DNA from: Planctomycetota bacterium
Lineage (GTDB): Bacteria > Planctomycetota > Planctomycetia > Pirellulales > Pirellulaceae
Direction: 5' to 3'
Length of the DNA stretch: 39,499 bases
NCBI GenBank assembly: GCA_026692885.1
Contig: JAPLNJ010000601.1
Coordinates: forward strand, 1 to 39,499
Shown: piece after piece, positions 12,001 to 24,000 of the stretch
How positions within the stretch are numbered: position 1 is the stretch's first letter
How the letters are laid out: every line of letters begins with the position of its first letter
Notes under the pieces: model-generated
Told to the model about the DNA's origin: nothing
The model's input: the letters and a program-made list of their open reading frames with translations, nothing else
The model's database searches: none
Program-made: the position numbers and the translations under genes

Positions 12001-15000
12001 CGGAAGTGCGGGACGTGGATACGGACCGGCTGTACCGCTACCTGGGCAGCAACGCCGAGCTTGTCTTGGCGGACGAAGATTTCAGCGTCACCAGCCGTTG
12101 GGAGTATATCGGCAGCCTCCAGCCGTACAACGCCGCGGACAAAGACTCGCAGGACTTTATTCTGACCCCCGTCGCGGGCGGCGACTTGAAGAAGTGGACG
12201 GTGGGTGACGACAAACTCAACAGCTGGGACGGGAACTTCCTGCTCCAGCAAGACTACGCGAACACGAAGTTGTGGCGGCAGGTGCTGGGGGCGATCCCGA
12301 CCCCCGTCAAAGCCTATGCGTTGGGTTCCACCATCGACGCCGGCCAGGACCTGGTGTTCAAATCATTTTCGAAACCAACGATCGACGCGACGGTGCTCTC
12401 CGGATCGGTGGCGATCTCCGGTGGTTTCCTGGCGATCGCCATCAGCGGTGCCGGGGCCAGCACGAACAACGGCATCGATACGGACGTGCGGGCCTATATT
12501 GATGGCGAGAACGGGGCGCACGTCGCGGCTGGCAGGGACCTGAGTCTGACGGCCCAGGACCTGTCGAGCATCAACGCCCAGGCGTTGGCAGGCTCGGTCG
12601 CCGTATCGTTCGGTCTCTACGCGTCATCCGTCGCCTTGGCCACGACGAGTGGCAACAACGTCATTGACGGCCAGATTCTGGCCCGCGTGGACCGTGCCAA
12701 CGTCACGACCACGGGCAAGCTGACGGTGGAGGCCAAGAATGCGGCCTTGATCGAGGCCTCCTCGGCGGCCATCGCGATCGCCGCCAGCTACGGTTTCAGC
12801 TTCACCATGAGCGGCGGCGGCGCCCGGTCGGTGGCGACCGTGACGACCACGACCGCCGCCGGGATCGACGCGAGTACCCTGACCGTGGGAAGCGATTTGA
12901 CCGTGCACGCGGACAACAGCGCGGCGGTGACCAGCGAGGTCAAGGCCACCGCGGTCAGCATCGGCCTGATTGCGGCGGCGAAAACGGGCTCGGTCAGCGA
13001 AGCCACGGTCACGCCCAATGTCTCGGCCCGGTTGGACAATTCCACCGTCAGCGCGAAGGCGATCAACGTCAAGGCGGAGAGCGGCATCGTGGGCACGACG
13101 GACTCCGTCGGGCTGACCGTCAGCACGGGCGTGTCGGTGGGAGCTTCGTCGGCCAAGCTGACAGCGGCCGGGACGGTCACGGCCGGGGTCGGCACCGGGA
13201 CCTCCGTGACGGCGACGGAACTGCACGTCACGGCCAGCGGGACGGAAGTCTTGTTGGCGGAGAGCCAGGCCAGCAGCGGGGGTTTGTGGTACAGCGATGC
13301 CGGCACCACCGCGACGGTAAACGACAGCCGGGCCGTCCAGGCGGCGCTGGGTGCCGGGGTCACCGTCCAGGTCACGACGTTCGAGATGCGCGCCTCGCAC
13401 GATCCGGACGTCGACGTCAAGGCCGACGCCACCGCTTACGGCCTGGCCGCCGGAACGGGTGCCGCCGCCAGCGTCACGCTGAGCGGAAACGTCGCCGTCG
13501 ACGTCGGTCCGGGCGCCGTGGTGAAAGCCGACAACGTCGTCCTGAGTGCGGCCAACAAAGCCACCAAGGATCGCTACTCCAACGATGCCAATCTGCGATC
13601 CGGTTCCGCCGGCTTGGCCAACGTCTCCGAGTTGAAGAGCGTGACCAGCATTGGCACCGCGACGAAGCGGTACACCGCCGCGGTTACCATCGGGGCGGGA
13701 GCCCAGCTGTTGGTCGGCGGCAGCGCGGCCAATCCCGGACGGCTGGACATCGCCTCCTCCTCCACCGTGGACGCCGTGGACAGCGTCCGCCTGGAGAGTG
13801 TGAGCGGCTTCAACATGTCCCAGGGGAAATCCGTCATCGGCGCCTACACGTCGTCCCAGGTCAACTTGACCGGCGCCACGTTGGTCAACAGCAGCGGCGA
13901 CATCTATGTGACGACGCAGACCAGTTCGGACGTCAAACCGAGCGCCAATCTGTTCGCCGCCTCCGCGATCAACGGATCGAGCGGCGCTACCGCCACCGGG
14001 ACGGTCGACGCCGAGAACCGGATCACCGCCACGAGCGCCAAGCTCAAGGGTGGCACGGTCAACTTGTTCAGCGGCCTGGACAAAGGCGGCGTCATGAATC
14101 TGCTGGACGGCAACGCCGACGCCCGCATCACCACAATCTCGGTGTTCTCCGGGATGACGGACCCGAAACCGAGCATGAACATTGTGGAGACCAACCAGGT
14201 CGACTTGCTGGGCACGACGACCGTGCAATCGCTGGGCAACGTCAACCTGCGCGCCAAAGAAGGGATCGGCGGCAGCAAGCGGGGTTCGATCTCGGGCGCT
14301 ACCATGTCGTTCGCGCTCATCCCCTACGGCTCCACGATCGATCGAGATGGGCTGGTGACGATGAACAACCGGGTGAACATCGGCACCAACGCCCACATCG
14401 AAGCGGCGCTGAACAATCAGGCCCTGGTGTGGATCATGCCGATGTACGTGCAGGGCACAGGGGGCGTGCTCCAGCCACAGTTGGCTACAGCGCGGCTGGG
14501 AACCCCGCTGACGGAGGCCGAGAAGAAGGCGCTGGAACTCGACTCCGGGATCGCTTACGAGTACGCGCGGCTGGATTTCTCGGAGCTGACATCCACGGCC
14601 GACACGGCCGCAACCCTGACACAGCTGAAGGCGGATTTGACCGACAAGTTCTACGTGATCAAGCCGGTGGAAGTGGCTGCCCCGAAGCTCACGATCAAGA
14701 ACGTGCAGAATCTGCTGCTCGCCCAGGAACAGACCATCCAAGGCTGGATCACCAGCCATTCGAACAACGCCGAGGCCGTGGCGCGCTACCAGGTCCAGTT
14801 GGACAAGGTCAAGCAGTCTCTCAAGGAACTCGGACTCACCGAGGACGTGGTGACTCCGACCGGCACCGTGACGGTGGTCAACACGAACTTCGACGCGATG
14901 TTCCTCGATCTGCCTAACGTCTACGCCGCGCCCGGCTCGATCTTTATCGTCGGTTCCGGGAACACGGACGCCGAGATCACGGCGATGTGGGGCAAGCAAT

Positions 15001-18000
15001 TGATCGCGCGCGCCGGCGCGAAGATCGACATCTTCAACAAGAGTCCGTTCTCGATGATCGTCGAGGATGCCGAGATCCGTGATACCAGCGTGCTTCAGCC
15101 GGTCGACGGTGTGCTGACGGCCTTCCGGCCGGGTAACGTGTTCTTGAACAATAAGGATCTGACCAACCGCAATAGCACGGCGGGTGCCAGCACGATCAAG
15201 ATCGTCCAGGACTCGCTCCCCGCCAGCTTCTACGGCTTATCCACCAGCTTGGCGGCGAAGTTCAACGGCCCGCAGGACATGAGCCTGGTGGGCAGCGTCG
15301 TGAATGAAGACGGCAGTGTGGTTATCCGCAACACGGGCGGCAGCATCGACGTGACGGGTGAACTGCGGGCCGGGACGGTCGATATTGTGGCCGCCGGCGA
15401 CTTCAACCTGAACGTGCCGGGCTGGCAGCATATCCAGGATCCGGGGCAGTATCTGGGGGGGGCCGATTACGCAGCCGACCTCGCTCGCGTGTACAACACA
15501 GACGGCACGACCAAGACGGTGGCCTTCACGAGCATGACCAACCTGCCCCAGCTGGCGGCCGGCATCGCCAAAGAATCGCGCATCGTGGCGCAAGGCACCA
15601 TCACCATCACCGCCGAATATCTCAACATCAACGGCACGCTTCAGAGCGGCGTCAATGACCTGACGTTGAACATCGACGCGACGTTCGTGCCCACCAGCAG
15701 CGTGAGCTTCTTGGATCAAAGCAGCCTGGGTGCGGCCAAGAGCGTGGAAGACCTGCGCAAGTCGGCCGCCGTCAGCCTGGTCGGGATTGACTTCGGCACG
15801 CCTGACATTCCGGTCAAGGGCTACTTCGATGCCGCCACGCAGACGATCGTGGTGCAAGACCTGAAGCCGGCGGCCGGGCAGATCACGCTGGCCGGCAAGA
15901 TGATGAGCACCGGCAACGGCCACATCCTGGTCGCGGACGGCAACCCGCATATCGAGATCAACAACAAGAGCAGCTATCCCTTGGTCCTGAATCGCATCGA
16001 TGAGACCAACCAACGCGCCGGTACGATCACGATCATCAACACGACGAGTCTGGGCAAGACCGTGTACACCGTGAAGAACGGCAAACTGGAAGAGGCGACG
16101 TATCAGGGCGCGAAGGTCACGGTCGACAAGAACACGAGCATCCAGTACACGGCGACCGGCAGCCCCGTCCTGCACGGCCTGGCCGACGACGTCAACTACG
16201 CTCCCCCGGCCGGCCAGTACTACGTCTGGACGGAAGGCCAGGCGTCGACCGCGGTGGAAGTCCGCAACTACGAAAAGAAGAGCTTCAATCTGATCGGCTC
16301 CGATTGGGATGCGCTGGTCGCCGACGACAGTTGGGTCGACCGAGACGTGACGTACCTCGACGCGAAACCGTTGGCGGAATCAAAATCGCTGATGCTGGCG
16401 ACCGACGCGAAGTTCCCGGCGGCAGCCCTGGGCAGCGTCTATGCCCTCGCGTATGAGCGGATCAGCGACGTGAAGGTGCAGCTCACGCAAAATCTATCGC
16501 TGGTCCGGGAAGTGGCGGCCCCCAAGTACGGCACCGAGGCCGGCAGCCAAGCGTTGGTCACAGGCGACGCGGTGCGGGTGTCCATCGGCTATGACACATC
16601 GAAGGGCACCATCGGCAAGACCTACAAGTACCTTGGCTCCAATGCAACAGTGAATCTGGGGAGTCAGAACTACTTCAGCACCTCGGTGTGGCAGGAACTG
16701 ATCGACTCGAACAAGGTCTACAAGTACATCGGCACCAGCGAGAAGCTGCATCTGCGTGAGCAAACCTTCACAGATACGACGAAGTGGACCTACGTCGAGA
16801 CGCTGGTCGCAGCGCTCGACAGCAAGGCAAGCGCGAACATCACGCTGACCAAAGACGTCACGCAACTGCTCAATCCCAACAACTCCAAGGTCTACAAGTA
16901 CATCGGCACCACCGCGTCGGTGAAGCCTGCGGATGTCGATTTCAGCGACTCCGCCAAGTGGAGTTATGACAAGGTCGGGGTCGACCCCTCCAAGTGGCAG
17001 GATAGGAAGGCGGACAAATTCGACAGCTCGTACGAGAACTACACGTTCGATAAAGATACCTGGACCACGGGCGGCGGTTGGCTACGGGAGAAGACCGTGC
17101 ACACCAAGACCACGACGGTTACGGGATTGAAGGACTACTACACGCACTACCTCAAGGCGGACTACCCGATCGAAATCGGCGTCCTGCAGAGCCAGAAATT
17201 GGCCGGGCTGTTTGTGACCACGACCGGCGACCTGACCCTGTCGGGGAACATCAAGGTTACGGACGGCAGCGTGACGGCCTCCGGCAACACCACGCCGCAC
17301 GGCCAGATCGTGCTGACGGCGGGCGGTTCCGTCACGACCGGGGACGGGATCGGGCTGTACGGCGCTGCGCCGACGATCTCCGCCGGCGGCAAAGTGCAAA
17401 TCATGATGGAAGGCAACAAGGGCGCCGCGCAGATCACGGCGGGGGGCGACATCACGGTCACCGTCTTTTCACGCGACAACCAAAGCGGCAACCTGTTCGT
17501 CCAGAACATCGCTTCGACTGCGGGCAATGTGGTCATTCACGCCCAGCAGGGCATCACCGGTCAGAGCGACCTGCTCCACGGCACGATCACCGGTAATCGC
17601 GTCGAACTGGATGCCGCGGATGGGTTCATCAAGGTGGACTTGAACAGCAACGTCGGCGGTACCGGCGGCTTGGCCGCGCGGGCCAAGACCGGCGTGGTCA
17701 TCAACGAATTGGTGGGCGACATCCTGCTGATCCGGCCGACTACCTGGGACAATCCTGCGGCGTCGGTGATCGCCACGGCGGGCAGTGTGACCTTGACCAC
17801 AGTCGGCGGCTCGATTCGCGACGCCGTGTACGAGACTCCCAATACGGCCGCCGCGACCAGTCTGACGGCCGACGTGGATCTGAAGAACCAGCTGGCCGCC
17901 GCGGGCGTCTCCGATGACCGGCGGCGCTATGCTCTGTCGCCGGGCCTGATGCAGTACCTGGTTCCGCACGCTCCGCCGATGACTGCCACGTCCGGGTCCT

Positions 18001-21000
18001 CGACGGAGTTCCTGAATATCTCCGGCATCGACGTGACGCTGACGGCCAACGGCGCCGCCGGGCAAGTCGGCAACGTGACCGGCGTCATCACCGTGGACTC
18101 GCCGCAGAACTTCGAAAGCTTAAGCCTGGAGCAAAAACAGGCCCTGTCCCGCGCCGGCGTAAGCGACATCATCGGCGTCAGCTACGAGCTGTACCAGTAT
18201 TTGGGTTCCGCCCTGACGCTGGATCTGACCCACACCGAACTGATTCCGAACACGACGTTTGTCGAAGATCTGAGCACCGGCATCGTCTATCGCTATATGG
18301 GGACGAGCGGCCGCGCGGCGTTGGCCGGGATCGCCTACGCCACGGACACCAACTGGAGTGCCACCGACATTCTCGCCAAGGATTTCGTGCCGGACGCCAC
18401 GCAACAGCGATTCCTGAGCGATTACTTGAATCGCGACCGTTTCGCCGCTGGATCGCTGTGGCGCAAGATCACGACCGACTACGTCACGGGCACCGACCGG
18501 AACACGGCTCAAACCGTCACGCTGAGCACCGGGTACAACGTGCGTGTCCGCTACAGTGCGGCGGACTACGGACTGTATCGGTATCTCGGTCCCGCAGGCT
18601 CGCTGGATCTGGCGAAGCAGGACTACAGCAACACGACGCTGTGGAACAAGATCGTCGCCGACCATGCCACCACCAGCGGGACGATCGCCTTGAAGAACGG
18701 CGAACTGGTGTCCAACCGCTTCGTGATCGAGAGCCTGACCCTGCAGGTGTGGGACGATGTCAACCTGACGGCGACCGGGCTGTTGCAGGTCCAGGCTCAT
18801 GACGTGGCGATCCAGACCGACGGCTCGCTGCACATCGCTGGCGTGCAGGCGGGCGGCGACGTCCGGATCATCGCCAAGGGCGACGTGTATCTGGTTGCCA
18901 ATTCCAGCATCATCGCGCGCGCTGCCGGCTCGGATATCTACGTGGAAGCCGGCGGCGTGTTCCACGCCGACCCGGGCTCCGCCATCACCTCGGGGGCTGC
19001 GTTCAACAACAGCTCGGGGACGCCAATCCCCTACATCACCGGCGAGCAGTCCACGATTTATCTGTTCTCCGGCAAAGAGATGTATGTCGCCGGCTCCGTC
19101 ACCGCCAGCCGCAGCCTGACCCTGGTCATGGGTGCCAAGCAGAACGACTTCGCCGACTACTTCGATACCATCCCGGGCGTGAAGCAGTTCAGCATCGCCA
19201 CCAATCCCGCGATCCTGACCAGTCTGGCAGCCGGGAACGTCTCGGACACTCTGAAACAGGCTTTTGTGGCCAACAGCCGAGCACTCAGCGGGACGGTGAC
19301 GGTCCGCAGTATCGAAACGAATAAACGCTGGGCGCTGACCGATGCCGCTGGCACGCAGTACATCGTCTACGCCAACGATCCTGAGAATGACGGTGTGGTC
19401 AATTCGATTGATATTCTTGCGCCGCACGTGCTGTACGGCCACCGGGGTTTTGGCTTCCTGCTGACGGGCACCCTGACGACCCTGTCGGCGGATGCCGACG
19501 TGACAGTCAAGGGCCAGGACGACCTGCTCGTCCGGGGCAACATCAACCTGGCCGGGGCCGGCTCGGACCTCTTGCTACAGTCCAATGCCTGGGTCTATTG
19601 GGAAGGCTTCGCGAATGTCGCTGGCAATCTGAACATCTACGGCGGCGTCGAACGCAGCGGACTGCTGCTGATCGACCGCCACGGCGCTAACGCCAACGGC
19701 AGCAGCGTGTACGTCCACCCGACCTCGACGCTGGTCACTTCCGGCGCAGGGACCGCCATTAACATCTACGCCTCGCAGGACGCCGATATTCTGGGTGGCA
19801 TCGCCGCCGGTGGCAGCATCGGCCCGACGGGGGTGACCTGGGCCGGTCCGGATTCGACGGTTTCCATCACGGCGGGGCAGCAAGCTTACATCGACACCGG
19901 CGTGTTGGCGGCCAAGAGTGTCTCGGTGGCGGGCGGCACGGCCGGCACGGACGACCATCGCTTGAGCGTGCTGATCACTACGGCGGGCGGCTTGACGGCG
20001 GCGGGCCTGACGTCGGACACCAGCGGCGGCTTGGTCCAGGTCACCGGCAACACGGACCTGCAGATCATGGGCAATCTGCTGTCGGGTGGTACGATGTCCC
20101 AGCAGTTCAATGCGCAGGGCCAACGCATCGGTGAAACCATCGCTTGGTCCGCGAAGAAGTCGCTGCTGCACGTCCAAGCCGGCGGGCAAGCTTGGATCGG
20201 CGGGATGACGGTCAACCAGCAGGGCGCCACGGTCGAAACGGGCGGCTACCTGCGGGCGAATGAGCGGGTCGAAATCGTCGGCGGAGCGAACCTGACCGGA
20301 GTGGGCGTCTACGTCAGCGCCGCCAGCGAAGTCATGGCCGTGAACCCGGCCGCGAGTATCTTCGTCGATTCGACAGGGGACGCCGATATCCAAGGCTGCC
20401 TGCTGGCCGGCGGGAGCATCGCGCGGGTCTACGACGCCACGGGCCAGTACCTGGGCCGCAACACCACGACCTACAACGGCGACTCGACCATCCGCATCGA
20501 AGCCGACAACCAGATTCGGATCGGGACGGATTTGAAAGCCGGCAAAAGCATCGACCTGGTGGGCGGGACACCGGTCGATTCCAGCAAACCCGGCATCTTG
20601 TTGTACGGCTCGGCGCAGATGAGTACCTGGCGGCCGAACAGCCAGATCAACTTGAACGCGCCCGGCCTGATGTCGCTCCTGGCACCGGCGCACACCCAGG
20701 AAATCAAAGCCGACAGCTTCATCGTCACGGCCGACGGCAAGCTGACCGGCGACGTGCGACTGGACGTGTGGCTGGACAAGGTTGACTTCGAAATCACTGC
20801 CAGCGTCACCGTGACGGCCGCGGCGGCGGCGGACAACCAGAGCCTCGAAGCTCTGCTGGCCGACCTGCAGACGGCGTTCAATGCGGCCGTCTGGACGGTG
20901 ACGCAATCGGACAACGCGGCGCAGCACCCGGTGGGCTCGAAGTATCCGACCGTTCCGTCGAAGCCGACCGATCCGTCCGATCTGGTCACCATCAAGCTGC

Positions 21001-24000
21001 GGGATTCCAAGCTGCTCGTGACCAGCCCTTACCAATTCCGCCTGAACAAAACCAGCAGCAACGCCAATCTGTTGGGACTGACCTCGCTCGCGACGGCAGA
21101 CGTGAACTCGTCGCTGCCATACGCGATTTACGCTCCGCAGCCGGGTTCCACCGTGAACATCGGCGCACCGGCCGGGCCGAACGGCAAGCTGACCATCGCC
21201 GGCAAGGTGCTGGCTTACTCGGGCATTGCCTTGTCGAGAGGCCCGTTGCCGGACGGATTGGACCTGGACCTGGCGGCGACCGGACGGCTGGAAACCGTGG
21301 CCGCCTCGATCGTCCTCAACCCGGGTGCCAACGCCGTGCTCCGCGGTGAGGTCCTGGCCCGCGGCACCGGGTCCGACGTGATCATCCGCGCGGCGACCTC
21401 GTTGACGCTATACGGCAACATCGAGGCCCAGCGGAACATCCTCCTCACAGCAGGCACCGTGCTCAGCCCGAACACGTTCAGTATCCAGACTTACGGCACC
21501 AGCACCATGAAGTCGCTGGGCGGCGGCGGGCAGATCCTGATTACCGGCGTGAACGACGTGTCGATCAACAGTCCGGTCGGGCCCGGCAGCGTGGCCCCGA
21601 GGTTGGTGCGACTGGCCTCGACCGCGGGCGTACTGACCGTCGAGAAGGAGTCGGGAAACGTCGCAACGGGTGCCCGCCTGGAGTTCGTTGGGCACGACGT
21701 GGACATCGCGGGCGTCGTGACCAGCACGTTCGCCACGCCGGCCGCAGACGACTACGAAGTCCTGCTCGACATTGAGGGCACCGCCCGGCTGCACGGCGAT
21801 TTCAACCTGGCCGGTTCGCTGCTGGTGGACGCCGGGGAGATTTGGGTTTACGACACCGAACTGGAAGTCTTGGCATCCGGACAGCGGCTGACCTTGATTT
21901 CCGCCGACGATGTGACCTTCGGCCGCATCGCCGTGGTGTCCGGGCAGCGCATCATGCAAGGCGGGCTGGTGCGGGCCGCGAAGGCTGTCGAGGTCACTGC
22001 GGCCGGGACCGTCACGGTCAACTCGGGCGTGAAAATCATGACGTTCGAGGCCCAGAGTCGTCTGGCAATCGCAGCCCACGACGTCCAGGTCGTCGGCTCG
22101 CTGCTGGCCGGTGGCAGCCTGGACACCAACCGGGCCAGCGTGTGGACCGGGCGTGAAGCCGTGCTCAGCATCAATGCCAGCGGCAGTGTGAGTCTGGGCG
22201 GACTCGGCGTCGACGGAACAGGCCTCGACGTGGTTGGCGGCGGGACGGTGCAGGGCACCGGCCGTGTCGAAGTGAACGGCAATCTGACGATGAATGGCGC
22301 GAGCACGATTCGGGCGGATGCCACCGGCGGCGGGGTGCTGACCTACTTCGCCCCCGGCCGCGTGTTGGTCACCGCCACGGGCGACGTGCAGTTGGCGGGC
22401 CTGGTCGAGGCCATGAATCCCGGCGCCACCCTGACTGTGACCGCGGCGGGGCGGCTGCTGGTGGATGGTTTGGTGCGTGCCCAGACCCACGTATCGTTGA
22501 CCGGCGGCACACACACTTCCGGCACCTCCGCCGTGGGCCTGCTGCTGCTGCCCCTGGTCCTGGGCGCCAATAATGTGCTCGTTTCGGGTGGCGTGGTGAC
22601 GACGGCGACTGGCGGCACGATCGACGTCGTGGCCACCGAGAGCGTGGTGATCTCCGGCGCGTTGGGCGACGTGGACAGTCTCAGCGACGGGACGCTGTTG
22701 CCGCACGCGACGACGGTCACCGCCACGTCGCTAGCCGGCGACGTGACGGTGGGGGGCCGGGTCGAGGCTCGCAACGCCATTGAGTTGACAGGCCCGAACG
22801 TGAACGTCCTGAATGGCGGCACGGTGCGGACGCGCGGCGCCGATTCCCGGATCCTGCTGCGCGCCGCGGGCACAGTCTTCGTGGCTGCCGCCGCTTCCTC
22901 GTTGCCCGCCGGTTTGGTCCTGGCGCCGGATCGCGTCCACTTGCTGGCCAATGTCATCCAGCTGTACGGGCTGGTGACGACCACCGAGGCGGACAGCCGA
23001 GTGCTGTTGAACGGGGCCTCGTCCGTGAATGTGGTGGGGCAAGTGAATTCGGCCGGCGCGATCGAAGTCAACGCCGGAGTGCAGTTGACCTGGACGCTGG
23101 ACAAGCTCACGTCGGGGACGCTGACGACCAGCGAGTTGAACGTCCTGGGCCAAGTCAACCTGACCGGCCAGGGGCAATTGCAGGCGGTCGGAACGGTGAG
23201 CATCCACGCTGGGGCGGACGTGTTGGCCAGCGGGGACTCCCGCCTCCAATCTGGGACCAAGCTGTCGCCGCGGCCACTGATCAGCGTTGCGCCCCTGAAT
23301 GTCAACGTCGCGACCGGCTACGTGAATGTGTCGGCCGGTACCATCCAGGTGCCGGAGGTGACGTGGGTCACCACCACGGTCACCGAGCAGGTCGGCATGG
23401 AAGTTGTGAAGATCGGCAACAAGTTTTTCACGATGGATGTCACGTTGCAGCAAACCGGCTACTTCAATCCTCGCGCCGCGTCCAGCAGCGTGTTCCGCGA
23501 ATTCTTCGTCGAGGGCCACGATTATCAGAACAGCGCGATCAACTGGAGCGGGATCGCTTCCCTGTTCGGGATCAGCGTCGATGCACCCTCCGGTAACTAC
23601 AAGGATCCCAGCTACCGGACCTTCGATCAATTGAACGACAACCAGCGGCGAGTTGTGCTGTATACCTTGGGCTACATGCCGCTGTTCGACTTCTCGTACG
23701 TGAACCCGCAGGTGCACAGCACAATCGACGGCCAACTGACCGTCCAGACGTGGACACCCGCTTGGGCCGGTGCAGCCTCCGTGGTCTGTTACGTGGACGT
23801 AGCCGGCTGGGACGACAAGTACATCCGCATGCCCGCAGGCGCGCAGGATGACGTGCTGCGCGTCGTGACCCAAGGGGCCACCCAGTACCTGAGCGGCGAT
23901 CCCACCATGGACGGCAAGAACGACGGTGGGACCTGGAGTACTAGCCCCGGCGGCGGCGAATATGTGGCCACCTCCCGGAACACCGCGAACGCCCTCTATA

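Larger units (their letters stand above)
4450..12300 (+). repeat. Three eight-unit super-repeats (~2.25, 3.26 and 2.31 kb)
   Basis: Copies begin at about 4450, 6700, 9964 and (partial) 12270. Each starts directly after the W of a Y-x-Y-x-G/W module (TWRQV, LWQQL, LWQQV, LWRQV) with a unit like VKAYL. The same series of eight beta units follows: a VYADN/VYAQN unit, an AFN unit with AYI, an acidic helix insert, a short W-L-V-x-x-x-G-x-x-Y mini-domain, an AGAVA unit, an ARN unit, an AEN unit, and so on. The second copy is about 1 kb longer because its closing W-module cluster (8800-9965) is expanded. This indicates growth by duplication of multi-unit blocks. Confidence 0.75.
1770..13080 (+). repeat. 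Array of about 39 short beta-type units in the giant protein
   Basis: Each unit is about 60-65 residues when not interrupted. It has a hydrophobic Gly/Ala stretch (pattern SVAxAxGGxxGVxxSxGxALAxN), a turn (NxIxxxVxAYI), a short polar strand (xNSxVxAxGxL) and a strand of the type xVxAxxxSxIxA. I counted about 39 by anchoring on the Asn after the Ala-rich stretch (ARN, AFN, AEN, ASN, AKN). Example anchors are FNNI at ~4825, ARNFIG at ~6478 and ENKI at ~8180. Regular strands with conserved Gly and Asn suggest a beta-solenoid or adhesin shaft. The hydrophobic stretches look membrane-like to simple predictors, but their regular spacing argues for a packed core. Confidence 0.85.

Noticed and set aside
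9258..12251. Very long minus-strand frame (997 codons); similar ones at 30277-33120 and 12624-14999
   Set aside because: They lie opposite clear repeat-coding sequence, are Arg/Gly/His/Asp-rich without recognisable domains, and arise because GC-rich codons rarely give stops on the other strand.
1770..13080. Multi-pass membrane protein
   Set aside because: Hydrophobic stretches alternate with short polar strands at a regular period and are Gly/Ala-rich, which fits beta repeats better than membrane helices.
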